Source of the DNA: Microbacterium sp. MYb72
GTDB lineage: Bacteria > Actinomycetota > Actinomycetes > Actinomycetales > Microbacteriaceae
Assembly: GCF_002979415.1 (NCBI RefSeq)
Contig: NZ_PCOT01000001.1
Location: 163,013 to 227,012 of the forward strand
Length of the DNA stretch: 64,000 nucleotides
Direction: 5' to 3'
Position 1 is the first letter of the stretch. Every line of letters begins with the position of its first letter. The translations under genes and the position numbers were made by a program. Below the pieces are notes generated by a model. The model was not told the origin of the DNA and did not search any database. It was given only the letters and a program-made list of their open reading frames with translations. Of this stretch, positions 51,457 through 60,938 are shown piece by piece.

Positions 51457-53292
51457 ATGTCAATGCCGTTCGGGTCCTGGCCGTCTCCCTTCTCCGCCGC
51501 CTCGGTCGCGGCGTCCTCGCCCCGCATCGACGGCGCCCGCTTCGTCGGCCACGAGATCTGGTGGGGCGAGTCGGTGCCCTCCGAGGGCGGGCGCGTGACC
51601 GTGCGCAGCTCAGAAGGGCGTGAGGTGCTTCCGGCGCCGTGGAGCGCGCGCTCCCGCGTGCACGAGTACGGCGGAGGCGCCTGGACGGCGAGCCCCGCCG
51701 GTTCGCTCTTCTTCGTGAACGCCTCCGATCAGCGCGTGTATCGGCGCGACGACGGCGCAGAGCCGCGCCCGCTCACCCCCGCCGGTCCTGCCCACGGAGG
51801 GCTGCGGCTGCAGGGCGGGCGGCTGTTCGCCGTACGAGAGGACCTCACCGCCGACCCCCATCTGCGCGCGATCGTGGAGATCCCGATCGACGGCTCGGCC
51901 GCAGACGACGTCGAACGGGTCCGCACGGTCGTCGAGGGCACCGGCTTCTACGCCCATCCCGCGCTCTCCCCTGCCGGCGACCGGATCGCCTGGGTGCAGT
52001 GGAGCGGCGATCGGATGCCGTGGGACAGCGCCCGGCTGCACGTCCGCGGTGCGGACGGCGCCGAGCTGGTCCTGCCCACGCGCGCCGCCCTCCAACCGGA
52101 GTGGGCCGGTGAGGACGAGCTCGTGTTCGCCGACGATCCCTCCGGCCGCTGGAACCTGCACAGGGTCGCGCTCGACGGCTCGACCCCCGAGCCGATCGCG
52201 CCGGCCGATGCCGACACGGGGTACGGACTGTGGGTGCTGGGCAACCGCTGGTACGGGCTCCTCGACGACGGCCGGATCGTCGCCGTGCGGACGAACGGAC
52301 GCGACGAGGTGGTGCTGATCGACCGTGACGGGTCGACCCGCGCTCTCGCCGTGCCCTGCGACGGTCACGTGAGCGTCGACGACGTGTCGAGGTCCAGGGT
52401 GCTGCTGAGCGGCAACGGATCGACCGTCGCTCCGGGAGTCTGGTGCGTCGACCTCGACACGGGCGCCGTGTCGACCGTCGCCGGAGGCGCTCCTGCGGAC
52501 GCCGCGTGGATGCCGCCGGCGCGTGCGCTGGTCGTCGAAGGGATGCACGGACCGGTGCACGCCTTCGCCTACGCTCCCGCCAACCCCGACGTCTCGACGC
52601 CGGAGAGCGGGCGTCCGCCCTATCTCGTGCTCGTGCACGGCGGACCGACCGCCCACGTCACCGGCGCGGCGGCCGCGGCCATCGCCTTCTACACGAGTCG
52701 CGGCATCGGGGTGCTCGACGTGAACTACGGCGGGTCGACCGGATACGGCCGCGCCTATCGGGAGAGACTGCTCGGCCAGTGGGGCGTCGTCGACGTCGAC
52801 GACGTGATCGCCGCCGCACGCGGTCTCGCCGACGCCGGGCTCGCCGACCCCGCGCGCATCGCGATCCGCGGCGGGTCCGCCGGAGGCTGGACCGTGCTCT
52901 CCGCCCTCGTGCGCGGAGGAGCGTTCGCCGCGGGGATCAGCCGCTACGGCGTGACCGACCTGCGCGGGCTCGTCGAGCACTCCCACGACTTCGAGGCGTC
53001 GTACATCGCGGGCCTCGTGGGGCCCCTCCCGGCATCCGACGCCCTCTACATCGAGCGTTCGCCGCTCACCCATGCGGATCGGATCGACGTCCCCGTGCTG
53101 CTGCTGCAGGGCGAGGAGGACCGTGTCGTGCCGCCCGCGCAGTCCGAGGCCATCCGCGACGCCCTGGCCGCGCACGGCGTCGACCACGAGTACGTGCTGT
53201 ATCCCGGTGAGGGGCACGGCTTCCGCAGTGCCGAGACGATCGTCGACGCCCTGGAGCGTGAGATCGCCTTCCTGCGGCGCGTGATCGGCTGA
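51457..53292 (+). CDS. S9-family (prolyl oligopeptidase/acylaminoacyl-type) peptidase
   Basis: 611 residues, cytosolic. N-terminal beta-propeller (about 25-350) with repeated strands such as VHEYGGGAWT and HPALSPAGDRIAWVQW, then an alpha/beta-hydrolase domain: LVLVHGGPTAH, NYGGSTGYGRAYRERL, nucleophile Ser in IRGGSAGGWTVL, Asp in LQGEEDRVVPP and His in YPGEGHGFR. Hydrolyses short peptides or acyl-peptides; specificity is unclear. Its stop immediately abuts the convergent smpB stop. Confidence 0.93.
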   Translation: MSMPFGSWPSPFSAASVAASSPRIDGARFVGHEIWWGESVPSEGGRVTVRSSEGREVLPAPWSARSRVHEYGGGAWTASPAGSLFFVNASDQRVYRRDDGAEPRPLTPAGPAHGGLRLQGGRLFAVREDLTADPHLRAIVEIPIDGSAADDVERVRTVVEGTGFYAHPALSPAGDRIAWVQWSGDRMPWDSARLHVRGADGAELVLPTRAALQPEWAGEDELVFADDPSGRWNLHRVALDGSTPEPIAPADADTGYGLWVLGNRWYGLLDDGRIVAVRTNGRDEVVLIDRDGSTRALAVPCDGHVSVDDVSRSRVLLSGNGSTVAPGVWCVDLDTGAVSTVAGGAPADAAWMPPARALVVEGMHGPVHAFAYAPANPDVSTPESGRPPYLVLVHGGPTAHVTGAAAAAIAFYTSRGIGVLDVNYGGSTGYGRAYRERLLGQWGVVDVDDVIAAARGLADAGLADPARIAIRGGSAGGWTVLSALVRGGAFAAGISRYGVTDLRGLVEHSHDFEASYIAGLVGPLPASDALYIERSPLTHADRIDVPVLLLQGEEDRVVPPAQSEAIRDALAAHGVDHEYVLYPGEGHGFRSAETIVDALEREIAFLRRVIG

Positions 53293-53769
53293 CTACTCCC
53301 CGACGCGGTTGCGCAGCCGCATGGCGCGCTCCGCCTCGCGGGTGTCCTGCCGCTCACGCAGCGTCTGCCGCTTGTCGAACTCGCGCTTGCCCTTCGCGAG
53401 CGCGATCTCGACCTTGGCGCGGCCGTCGGAGAAGTAGAGCTTCAGCGGGATGAGCGTGTACCCGCCCGCCGACACGGCGTGCTGGAGTTTGGCGATCTCC
53501 TCGCGGTGCAGCAGCAGCTTGCGGACCCGCTTGGCCGAGTGGTTCGTCCAGTGACCCTGGGAGTACTCCGGGATGTGCACGGAGTCGAGGAAGACCTCGT
53601 TGCCCTTGACGAACGCGTAGCCGTCGCTGAGGTTCGCGCGTCCCTGACGCAGTGACTTGACCTCGGTGCCGGTGAGCACCATCCCCGCCTCGTACGACTT
53701 CTCGATGTTGTAGTCGTGACGTGCGCGACGATTGGTCGCGATGACCTTCTCCCCGCGTTCCCTGGGCAT
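53293..53769 (-). CDS. smpB: SsrA-binding protein
   Basis: 158 residues, OB-fold partner of tmRNA in trans-translation. Seen: NRRARHDYNIEKSYEAGMVLTGTEVKSLR, RANLSDGYAFVKGNEVFL, HRKRVRKLLLHR-like SAKRVRKLLLHREEI and the basic tail KGKREFDKRQTLRERQ. It follows ftsX as in other actinobacteria. The tmRNA gene, often nearby, is not seen here: the peptidase gene abuts it. Confidence 0.97.
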   Translation of the reverse strand: MPRERGEKVIATNRRARHDYNIEKSYEAGMVLTGTEVKSLRQGRANLSDGYAFVKGNEVFLDSVHIPEYSQGHWTNHSAKRVRKLLLHREEIAKLQHAVSAGGYTLIPLKLYFSDGRAKVEIALAKGKREFDKRQTLRERQDTREAERAMRLRNRVGE

Positions 53770-53820
53770 GATGCTCTCCTGATTCCGTGCCGTGCGGGCG
53801 CACGACAGCCTGTCAGCTTA

Positions 53821-54738
53821 TCAGGTGCGCAGCCACCGGCGGATCGCGAAGCCGGCCGACAGCGCCGCGAGGAGCACGCCGATGCCGATGAGCACGGGCA
53901 CCACATATGCGGCATCCTGCATGCTCACCCAGGTCGTGATGAACGGCACCCTGCCGCGCAGATATCCTTCGACCCCGAAGTGCACCCCTGCGACGACCGC
54001 CGCGCTGGCGAGCACGGAGCCGAGGAACGCCGCGAACACTCCCTCGAGCACGAACGGCGTCTGGATGAAGCGGTTCGATGCTCCGACGAGCCTCATGATG
54101 CCGATCTCCTTGCGCCGCGCGTACGCCGACAGTCGGATGGTCGTGCCTATCAGGAGGATCGCGGCGATCAGCATCAGCGCGGCGATGCCGACCGCGATGT
54201 ACGTCGCCACGGTGAGCGCCGAGAACAGCGGTTCGAGGTACTGCAGCTGGTCCTTCACCTGCTCGACGCCGACCTTGCCGCTGAACGCCTCGACGAGGAC
54301 CTGCGACTGGGTCGGGTCCTTGAGCGTGACGTAGAAGCTCTCCGACATCTGGTCGGCCGTGAACAGGCTGGCCTTGTCCTCGCCGAGCTGCGCGACGATG
54401 TTCGCGTAGGCCTCGTCCTTGTTCTCGAATCGGACGTTCGAGATGAGTCGTGCGAGCGCGTCCCCTTCCAGGGTCGCCTTGACCGCGGCGACCTGATCCT
54501 CGTCGGCCGCGCCGCCGACGCAGGCGTTCGTGGGCTCGGACAGCGGCGAGCACATCGAGACCACCACCTGCGCGCGGTCGGTCCAGTAGCCGCGCATGGT
54601 GCCGATCTGAGCCTGCATGAGGATCGCCGCTCCGACGAACGTCAAGGACACGAAGGTCACCAGCACGACGGAGATCACCATCGAGATGTTGCGTCGAAGG
54701 CCGCCGAGGGCCTCCGTGAGGATGAGTCCGATTCTCAT
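53821..54738 (-). CDS. ftsX: Cell-division permease-like protein FtsX
   Basis: 305 residues: four membrane helices (about 20-42, 180-205, 235-258, 275-297), a large extracellular loop (about 45-175) that in other species activates peptidoglycan hydrolases, and the conserved cytosolic segment YARRKEIGIMRLVGASNRFIQTPFVLEG. Its ATG overlaps the ftsE stop by four bases. Extracellular Cys residues (SMCSPLSEPTNACVG) could form a disulfide. Confidence 0.96.
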   Translation of the reverse strand: MRIGLILTEALGGLRRNISMVISVVLVTFVSLTFVGAAILMQAQIGTMRGYWTDRAQVVVSMCSPLSEPTNACVGGAADEDQVAAVKATLEGDALARLISNVRFENKDEAYANIVAQLGEDKASLFTADQMSESFYVTLKDPTQSQVLVEAFSGKVGVEQVKDQLQYLEPLFSALTVATYIAVGIAALMLIAAILLIGTTIRLSAYARRKEIGIMRLVGASNRFIQTPFVLEGVFAAFLGSVLASAAVVAGVHFGVEGYLRGRVPFITTWVSMQDAAYVVPVLIGIGVLLAALSAGFAIRRWLRT

Positions 54739-55802
54739 GAGGTCGGCCCCACTTCGTCGTCGCCGTCGTCGGAGAGGCCCAACCTGTCGGCGACGCCGAG
54801 CTCGGCGACGTCGACCTGCGGGAGGACGATCGGGTGCGTGCGGGGGCCCACCGCGGCGGGAGCCTCTGCGGGCTTCTCCTCCTGCGGTGCCTGCTGCGGC
54901 TCGATGGGGGCCGCCTGCGCTTCGGGGATCTCGGATGCCGCGGGCACGGCGTCGGGGGTCGAGGCCTCCGCCTTGCGCTGAGCGCTCAGCTCCTCTGCCA
55001 GCGCCGCACGGACGACCGAGAGGTCGGCGGTCTGCCGCTGGACCTCCTGGACGGCGGTGAGGGCCGCGGCCGCCGCGGCTCCTCGCACCTCCTCGGGGAC
55101 GAGGCGCGGGATGTTCGAGGTGTCGCCGTAGCCGCCGTGGACCTCGTCACGCACCATCTCGCCGTCGCGGAGCTCGATCACGCGACGCTGCATCGCGTCG
55201 ACGAACGCGGCCTCGTGCGTCGCCATGAGCACCGTCGTGCCACCGGCGTTGATCCGGGCGAGCAGCTGCATGATGTCGACGGAGGTCGCGGGGTCGAGGT
55301 TTCCGGTGGGCTCGTCGGCGAGCAGCACCTGAGGGCGGTTCACGAGAGCGCGGGCGATGGCCACGCGCTGCTGCTCGCCGCCGGAGAGCTCATGGGGCAT
55401 GCGCTTCTGCTTGCCGTCGAGGCCCACGAGCGCCAGCGCCTCCGGCACCGCCTGCTGGATGAAGCCGCGCGAGGATCCGGTCACCTGGAGCGTGAAGGCG
55501 ACGTTCTGGAAGACGGTCTTCGACGGGAGCAGGCGGAAGTCCTGGAACACCGAGCCGATGTGGCGGCGGAAGTACGGGACCTTGCGGTTCGCGAGGGATC
55601 GGAGGTCACGGCCGAGCACGGCGACACGGCCCGACGTCGGCACATCCTCTCGGAGGATGAGTCGCAGGCACGACGACTTGCCGGACCCCGACGCCCCCAC
55701 GAGGAAGACGAACTCTCCTCGCTGGACCTCGAAGTCGACACCGGACAGAGCGGGCCTGGTGGTCCCGCGATAGCGTTTCGTGACGTTCTCGAACCGAATC
55801 AT
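54735..55802 (-). CDS. ftsE: Cell-division ATPase FtsE with long acidic C-terminal extension
   Basis: 355 residues. The ATPase core (1-225) has Walker A GASGSGKSSCLR, Q-loop IGSVFQDFRLLPSKTV, signature [15 protein letters not shown], Walker B VLLADEPTGNLD and switch His MATHEAAFVD. Typical FtsE ends near residue 229; here about 125 extra residues follow, an Ala/Glu/Pro-rich segment with a coiled-coil-like part (AVQEVQRQTADLSVVRAALAEELSAQ style) and a conserved-looking end HPIVLPQVDVAELGVADRLGL. The tail probably binds a partner at the division site (inference). TAGGCT (55812-55817) is a likely -10. Confidence 0.95.
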   Translation of the reverse strand: MIRFENVTKRYRGTTRPALSGVDFEVQRGEFVFLVGASGSGKSSCLRLILREDVPTSGRVAVLGRDLRSLANRKVPYFRRHIGSVFQDFRLLPSKTVFQNVAFTLQVTGSSRGFIQQAVPEALALVGLDGKQKRMPHELSGGEQQRVAIARALVNRPQVLLADEPTGNLDPATSVDIMQLLARINAGGTTVLMATHEAAFVDAMQRRVIELRDGEMVRDEVHGGYGDTSNIPRLVPEEVRGAAAAAALTAVQEVQRQTADLSVVRAALAEELSAQRKAEASTPDAVPAASEIPEAQAAPIEPQQAPQEEKPAEAPAAVGPRTHPIVLPQVDVAELGVADRLGLSDDGDDEVGPTS

Positions 55803-55811
55803 GGCGGTACG

Positions 55812-55817
55812 AGCCTA
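55812..55817 (-). promoter_or_regulatory. -10 element TAGGCT of ftsEX
   Basis: TANNNT hexamer nine bases before the ftsE ATG. The 139-base gap to the divergent DUF2510 gene also holds plus-strand GCTATACAT (55880-55888), a possible -10 for that gene. Confidence 0.4.
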
Positions 55818-55941
55818 AGCGCCTGCTCCCGTCTGCCGTCGAGCGACACCCCGCAGCCATGAGCGTGTCACCGCTCACTGCTATACATGAAGGTGCTGAT
55901 CCACGCCGCCCGCGTGGGCTCCGAGGTCCGAGGGGGACACG

Positions 55942-57444
55942 ATGACCACACCCGCAGGCTGGTACGACGACGGCTCCGGACGCCAGCGGTGGTGGGACGG
56001 CGAGCAGTGGACGGAGCACTTCGCTCCGCTCGTCGAGCCCGAGGCGCCCGCGACGGATGCCGCCCCCGTGGCCGAGAGCACCCCGGACACGCAGCTCTCC
56101 TCGGAGACGCCCGTCGAACAGACGCCGCAGACGGATGCCGCGGTCGAGGCCGCCGCAGCGGTCGACGCCGCCCCGACCGAGACCGCCCCCGCCCTCGCCG
56201 CCGACGACGCGGAGACGAGCACCGCTGCCGATGCGCCGTCGGACATCGAGGGCACCGTCATCGCGTCCGAGGCCGTCGCATCCCCCGAGACGCCGATCGC
56301 CGCCCCCGAGGATGCGGTCATCGCTCCGGAGGCTGCGGCCCCTGCAGAGACCGCGGCGCCCGCTGAGACCGAGGTTGCAGCCGCGCCGGACTGGTCCGCC
56401 CCTGCGGCGGGCGCGCCCCAGGACGAGCAGCCGACGAGCCCCTTCATCGCACCGGGCGCGACGGCGCCGACGGCTCCGCTTCCGCCCTATGCCTCGGGAG
56501 CCCCGGCCCAGGGATACCCCGCCCCGGGCGCATACCCCGGCTCGGCGCCGGCACAGCCCTACCCCGGCACGGCGCCGACCTACCCCGGAGCTGCGCCGAC
56601 GTACCCCGGCGCCGCGCCGAGCTACCCCGGAGCGGCTCCCAGCTACCCCGGCGCCTACCAGGCCCCCTACGCGGCCGCCCCCACGGGCCCCGTGCCGCTC
56701 TCCGTCCTGGGTCTCGTCGGCCTCGGCATCGCCGGACTCGGCACGATCCTCTCCTGCATCCCGTTCACGATCATCTTCGGCTGGTTCCTCCTCTTCGCCG
56801 GATTCGTCGTGTCTCTGATCTCGGTGTTCCTCAAGGGACGCAAGTGGCCGGGAATCGCGGGAATCATCGTCTCGGTGCTGGGCACGATCCTCGCGGTGGT
56901 GATGGCCATCGTGTTCACCGTCTCGGCCGTCGGCTCCGCGATCAGAGACCTGCCGACCGATCTCCCGACGAGCAGCACCGACTCGGGAACCGACACCGGC
57001 ACGGACTCCGGCACGGACTCCAGCGACAGCGGCTCAGCCTCCGGAACGGTCGTCGAGGGCGCGATGGGCGAGACGGTGACCGTCCCGCACTCGACCGGGA
57101 CCGGCGACATCGTCATCGGCTCGGCAACCTGGAGCACGTCCGACGGCAGCGGCATCGACGCCACCAACGGCGGATTCCTCACGATCGATGTGACGTGGAC
57201 GGGCGTCGACGGCACCACGTACGTCGGCCCGTTCTACTTCACGGTCGAGACCGCCGACGGCACCGAGGGCACCTACGACTTCTTCGCCGACAGCCAGTTC
57301 GAGAACGCAGAGCTGGCGGCCGGGGAGACGGCGCATGGCACGGCGACGTTCGACATCGCGCAGAGCGATTCCTACACGGTCGTCGTGCTCGATGGCATCC
57401 TGCAGCCCGTGGCGCGCATCACCGTGACGCCGTCGGCCGGCTGA
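55942..57444 (+). CDS. DUF2510 membrane protein with proline-rich linker and extracellular DUF4352-like domain
   Basis: 500 residues. N-terminal DUF2510 (PAGWYDDGSGRQRWWDGEQWTEH, residues 5-27), an Ala/Glu/Pro linker to about 250 including five YPGAAP/TYPG-type repeats (roughly 205-238), two membrane helices (about 255-285 and 310-340), then an extracellular Ser/Thr/Asp-rich spacer and a beta-rich domain (about 375-498) like DUF4352. Exported-face domain on a cytosolic tryptophan-rich anchor; function unknown. Paralogue of the next gene, which begins 19 bases later. Both interrupt the prfB-ftsE order. Confidence 0.82.
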   Translation: MTTPAGWYDDGSGRQRWWDGEQWTEHFAPLVEPEAPATDAAPVAESTPDTQLSSETPVEQTPQTDAAVEAAAAVDAAPTETAPALAADDAETSTAADAPSDIEGTVIASEAVASPETPIAAPEDAVIAPEAAAPAETAAPAETEVAAAPDWSAPAAGAPQDEQPTSPFIAPGATAPTAPLPPYASGAPAQGYPAPGAYPGSAPAQPYPGTAPTYPGAAPTYPGAAPSYPGAAPSYPGAYQAPYAAAPTGPVPLSVLGLVGLGIAGLGTILSCIPFTIIFGWFLLFAGFVVSLISVFLKGRKWPGIAGIIVSVLGTILAVVMAIVFTVSAVGSAIRDLPTDLPTSSTDSGTDTGTDSGTDSSDSGSASGTVVEGAMGETVTVPHSTGTGDIVIGSATWSTSDGSGIDATNGGFLTIDVTWTGVDGTTYVGPFYFTVETADGTEGTYDFFADSQFENAELAAGETAHGTATFDIAQSDSYTVVVLDGILQPVARITVTPSAG

Positions 57445-57463
57445 TCCCGACGGAGGGCGACAG

Positions 57464-58501
57464 ATGACGATTCCGGCGGGCTGGTACGACGACGGGTCAG
57501 GACGTCGGCGGTGGTGGGACGGCCTGCAGTGGACCGAGCACCTCGTGGAGGCGCCCGCACCGGCCCCGGCGCCGGCAGACTCCACGGCTTCCGCGCACCC
57601 CGTTGATGCCGCTCAGAGTGCAGACGCTGCCGCCGCCGCGGCTGTCGCGTCCACGCCCAGCGACGCGGCTCCGTTCGCCCCTCCCTTCGAGCTGCCCGCT
57701 CCCGGGGCGTCGGCCGCTCAGTTCGCCGAACAGCCGACCGTGTACCCCGGATACTCCGGATCCGCTCCCCCGTACGCGACCGCACCCGCGCCCGCGAAGA
57801 AGGGGCTGTCCGTCCTGGGGCTGGTGGGCCTCATCGTCGCCGTCGTCGGCATCGTCGTCTCGTGCATCCCCCCGATCGCCGTCGGCGGCTGGGTGCTGCT
57901 CGGCCTCGGTTTCGCGCTGTCGATCGTCTCGCTGTTCCTCCGCGGAGCCAAGTGGCCGGGCTTCCTCGGTCTGGGCGCCAGCGGTCTCGGCGCGATCCTC
58001 GCGGTGGCCGTGGCCCTCATCTCGTTCACGGGATCGGCCGACCCCTCCGGTCCTGTCGCCGAGGAGAGCACCGCCCCCTCCGATGCGCCGAGCGCTGAAC
58101 CGACCCCGGTCGATCCCGCCGACGTCGACGGCGCGGTCATGAAGGGCCTGATCGAACTGACGGTGGGAGACTGCATCCCCCTCATCGATTACGGGGATAA
58201 GGGGGTGTACGAGGTGCCCGTCGTCCCGTGCGATCAGCCGCACACCGACGAGGTCTACTTCGTGTTCGACGTCGAAGGGCCCGAATTCCCCGGCGACAAG
58301 GCGGTCGACGTCGAGGCCCAGACCCGGTGCAGAGCCGAGTTCGAGACCTTCGTCGGCATCCCGTATGCGGACTCCGTGTTGGATTTCTACTACTACGTGC
58401 CCACGAAGCGCAGCTGGACGCTCGACGACGACCACGCGATCCAGTGCATCGTCTACAGCGAGGAGGACGTCACCGGCACTCTCGCCGGCGCCGCCCAGTG
58501 A
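57464..58501 (+). CDS. DUF2510 / septum-formation-domain membrane protein
   Basis: 345 residues. N-terminal DUF2510 (PAGWYDDGSGRRRWWDGLQW), Ala/Pro linker, two membrane helices (about 115-145 and 160-185), and a C-terminal extracellular Septum_form-type domain (about 222-335) with four Cys: LTVGDCIPLIDYG, PVVPCDQPHTDEVYFVF, AQTRCRAEFETFVGIPYADS and DDDHAIQCIVYSE. Domains of this family are linked to septation in actinobacteria. It probably shares an operon with the preceding paralogue; a location beside ftsEX strengthens a division or wall role (inference). Confidence 0.84.
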   Translation: MTIPAGWYDDGSGRRRWWDGLQWTEHLVEAPAPAPAPADSTASAHPVDAAQSADAAAAAAVASTPSDAAPFAPPFELPAPGASAAQFAEQPTVYPGYSGSAPPYATAPAPAKKGLSVLGLVGLIVAVVGIVVSCIPPIAVGGWVLLGLGFALSIVSLFLRGAKWPGFLGLGASGLGAILAVAVALISFTGSADPSGPVAEESTAPSDAPSAEPTPVDPADVDGAVMKGLIELTVGDCIPLIDYGDKGVYEVPVVPCDQPHTDEVYFVFDVEGPEFPGDKAVDVEAQTRCRAEFETFVGIPYADSVLDFYYYVPTKRSWTLDDDHAIQCIVYSEEDVTGTLAGAAQ

Positions 58502-58507
58502 CCTCGA

Positions 58508-59617
58508 TCAGTCTTCTTCTTTGCGCTTCCGCCAGCGGATGCCAGCGGAGATGAAGCCGTCGAGGTCGCCGTCGAACACGGCGGCGGGGTTGCCGGACTC
58601 GTGCCCGGTGCGCAGGTCCTTGACGAGCTGCTGGCCGTAGAGGAAGTAGGAGCGCATCTGGTCGCCCCAGCTCGCCGTGATGTTGCCGGCGAGCTCCTTC
58701 TTCTTCGCTGCTTCCTGCTCCTTCTGCAGGAGCAGGAGGCGGGTCTGCAGCACGCGCATGGCGGCGGCGCGGTTCTGGATCTGCGACTTCTCGTTCTGCA
58801 TCGACACGACGATGCCGGTCGGGAGGTGCGTGAGGCGCACGGCGGAGTCGGTGGTGTTGACCGACTGGCCTCCGGGGCCGGACGACCGGAACACATCGAC
58901 GCGGATGTCACCCTCGGGGATGTCGACCTCGGTCGCCTCCTCCATGAGCGGGATGACCTCGACGGCGGCGAAGGACGTCTGACGCTTGTCGGCGGAGCCG
59001 AACGGGCTGATGCGAGCGAGCCTGTGGGTGCCGGCCTCGACCGACAGCGTGCCGAAGGCATAGGGGGCCTCGATCTCGAACGTGGCCGACTTGATGCCAG
59101 CGCCCTCCGCGTAGGAGGTGTCCATGACCTTGACCGGGTACTTGTGCTGCTCGGCCCAGCGCAGGTACATGCGCATGAGCATCTCGGCGAAGTCGGTGGC
59201 GTCGTCGCCGCCCGCGCCGGAGCGGATCGTGATGATGGCGCTGCGCTCGTCGTACTCGCCGTCCATGAGCGTCTGCACCTCGAGCTGATTGATCAGCTCG
59301 GTGAGCGCGGCGAGCTCGGCGCGCGCCTCGGCGGCGGAGTCCTCGTCGTCCATCTCGTTGGCGAGGCCGACGAGCACTTCGAGGTCGTCGAGGCGGTTGC
59401 CGATGCCCTCGACCCTGGCGAGGGCCGACTGGCGGTGGCTGAGCGCGCTGGTCACCTTCTGGGCCCGCTCGGTGTCGTCCCAGAGGTCGGGGGCACCGGC
59501 CTCTTCGCTGAGGCGGGCGATGTCTGTGCGGAGCGCTTCGACATCGACGACCTCGCGGATGTCACCGTAGGTGACTCGCAGGGCCTGGATGTCGGCGGAG
59601 AGATCGAGTTCGAGCAT
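58508..59617 (-). CDS. prfB: Peptide chain release factor 2
   Basis: 369 residues. Reads UGA/UAA stop codons; seen: RF2 recognition motif region [14 protein letters not shown] (SPF), catalytic [22 protein letters not shown] (GGQ). The reading frame is continuous from the ATG; the programmed +1 frameshift of enterobacterial prfB is absent. Usual neighbour of ftsE in actinobacteria, here separated from it by two opposite-strand genes. Confidence 0.97.
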   Translation of the reverse strand: MLELDLSADIQALRVTYGDIREVVDVEALRTDIARLSEEAGAPDLWDDTERAQKVTSALSHRQSALARVEGIGNRLDDLEVLVGLANEMDDEDSAAEARAELAALTELINQLEVQTLMDGEYDERSAIITIRSGAGGDDATDFAEMLMRMYLRWAEQHKYPVKVMDTSYAEGAGIKSATFEIEAPYAFGTLSVEAGTHRLARISPFGSADKRQTSFAAVEVIPLMEEATEVDIPEGDIRVDVFRSSGPGGQSVNTTDSAVRLTHLPTGIVVSMQNEKSQIQNRAAAMRVLQTRLLLLQKEQEAAKKKELAGNITASWGDQMRSYFLYGQQLVKDLRTGHESGNPAAVFDGDLDGFISAGIRWRKRKEED

Positions 59618-59642
59618 GGCTCACCCAGCCTAGCCTGCCGAG

Positions 59643-59648
59643 TAGAGT
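59643..59648 (+). promoter_or_regulatory. -10 element TAGAGT, leaderless promoter of the MFS gene
   Basis: TANNNT hexamer seven bases before the ATG at 59656. The divergent prfB has TAGGCT at 59626-59631 nine bases before its ATG, so the two -10s sit back to back. Confidence 0.4.
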
Positions 59649-59655
59649 CGCAGTG

Positions 59656-60918
59656 ATGAGCAGCGCATCCGTGGTCCTGAGGCAGTTCGGGCCCATGGTG
59701 TACCTGCCGACGCTGCTGTTCTCGCTGGGCGAGGGCGCGGTGATCCCGCTGATCCCCGTGGTCGCGGCGTCGATGGGCGCCGATATCGCCCTCGCCGCGC
59801 TCATCTCGTCCGCTCTGGTGGTCGGTCAGCTCTGCGGCAATCTGCCCGCAGGATGGGCTGTCGCCCGCATCGGCGAGCGTATGACGATGGTGATCGGCGG
59901 CGTCGTGGCGATCGCGGCGGGCGTGCTGATGCTGTTCGCTCCGACGCCCGCTGTGCTCGCGGCATCCGTCTTCCTGCTCGGCTTCTGCGCTGCGGCGTTC
60001 GGGCTGGCGCGGCACGCCTTCATGACGACGCGCGTGCCCGTGGACTTCCGCGCCAGGGCGCTGTCGCTCCTGGGCGGCAGTTTCCGCCTCGGGATCTTCA
60101 TCGGTCCGTTCGTCGCCGCCGGGCTCCTGCAGTTGTTCGGCGCCGAGGCCGCCGCGTTCTGGTTCTTCCTCGTCTGCCTCGTGGTGATGGTCGTGCTCGT
60201 CGTGTTCGGCCCCGACCCGGAGAAGACCGTCCCGGTGCCGCCCTCCTCTGTGTTGACCGAGGACTCGGGCGAGGTGGTGAGCGGTTCGATCCCGACGATC
60301 GAGCGCGCCGGGGTCTTCCGCACGATGTGGCAGCAGCGTGCCGTGCTCGGGCGTCTCGGGCTGGCGGCCGCGTCGCTCTCGGCGGTGCGCTCGGCCCGCC
60401 AGGTGCTCCTGCCGCTGTGGGGCCTCTCCCTCGGTCTCGACGCCTCCACGATCGCCCTCGTGGTGGGTGTCTCCGGCGCGATCGACTTCGCCCTGTTCTA
60501 CGCGAGCGGGCAGGTGATGGACCGGTTCGGCCGACTCTGGGCGGCGATGCCCGCCATGGTGCTCATGGGAGCGGGGTTCCTCGCCCTCTCGTTCACGCAC
60601 GACCTGGACGCCTCCGTGCTGTGGTTCGGCATGTTCGCGGCCATGCTCGGCGTCGGCAACGGCCTGTCCAGCGGAATCCTGCTCACGCTCGGCGCCGATG
60701 TCGCTCCGAAGCGCGAACCGGCGGCCTTCCTCGGTTCCTGGCGGACGCTGACGGATGCCGGGGGCGCCGTCGCCCCGTTGATGATCTCCGGGGTCATCGC
60801 GGTCGCATCCCTGCCGGTCGCCGCAGCCGCCATCGGAGTGGTCGGTCTGCTGGGCGCTGTGGGCTTCATCCGCTGGATCCCGATGTTCGTGCCGCGGACG
60901 GCGGCCGACGAGACCTGA
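59656..60918 (+). CDS. Major facilitator superfamily transporter
   Basis: 420 residues, twelve predicted helices. Loop 2-3 motif GWAVARIGERMTMVIGG fits the MFS motif GxxxDRxGRR loosely, and the same motif recurs after helix 8 as GQVMDRFGRLWAAMPAM. A central cytosolic loop (about 180-225) separates the halves. Substrate unknown; drug-exporter-like families are closest by motif. ATG at 59656 preferred over GTG at 59653 from -10 spacing. Confidence 0.9.
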   Translation: MSSASVVLRQFGPMVYLPTLLFSLGEGAVIPLIPVVAASMGADIALAALISSALVVGQLCGNLPAGWAVARIGERMTMVIGGVVAIAAGVLMLFAPTPAVLAASVFLLGFCAAAFGLARHAFMTTRVPVDFRARALSLLGGSFRLGIFIGPFVAAGLLQLFGAEAAAFWFFLVCLVVMVVLVVFGPDPEKTVPVPPSSVLTEDSGEVVSGSIPTIERAGVFRTMWQQRAVLGRLGLAAASLSAVRSARQVLLPLWGLSLGLDASTIALVVGVSGAIDFALFYASGQVMDRFGRLWAAMPAMVLMGAGFLALSFTHDLDASVLWFGMFAAMLGVGNGLSSGILLTLGADVAPKREPAAFLGSWRTLTDAGGAVAPLMISGVIAVASLPVAAAAIGVVGLLGAVGFIRWIPMFVPRTAADET

Positions 60919-60938
60919 TCGATCCGGCACGACCGCGT

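Noticed and set aside
53293..53820. tmRNA gene next to smpB
   Set aside because: Both flanks are occupied by coding sequence and no tmRNA-like ends (GGGG...tRNA-Ala-like T-arm) are visible.
59500..59617. Programmed frameshift in prfB
   Set aside because: The reading frame is open from the ATG without an early TGA or a slippery CTT-TGA site.
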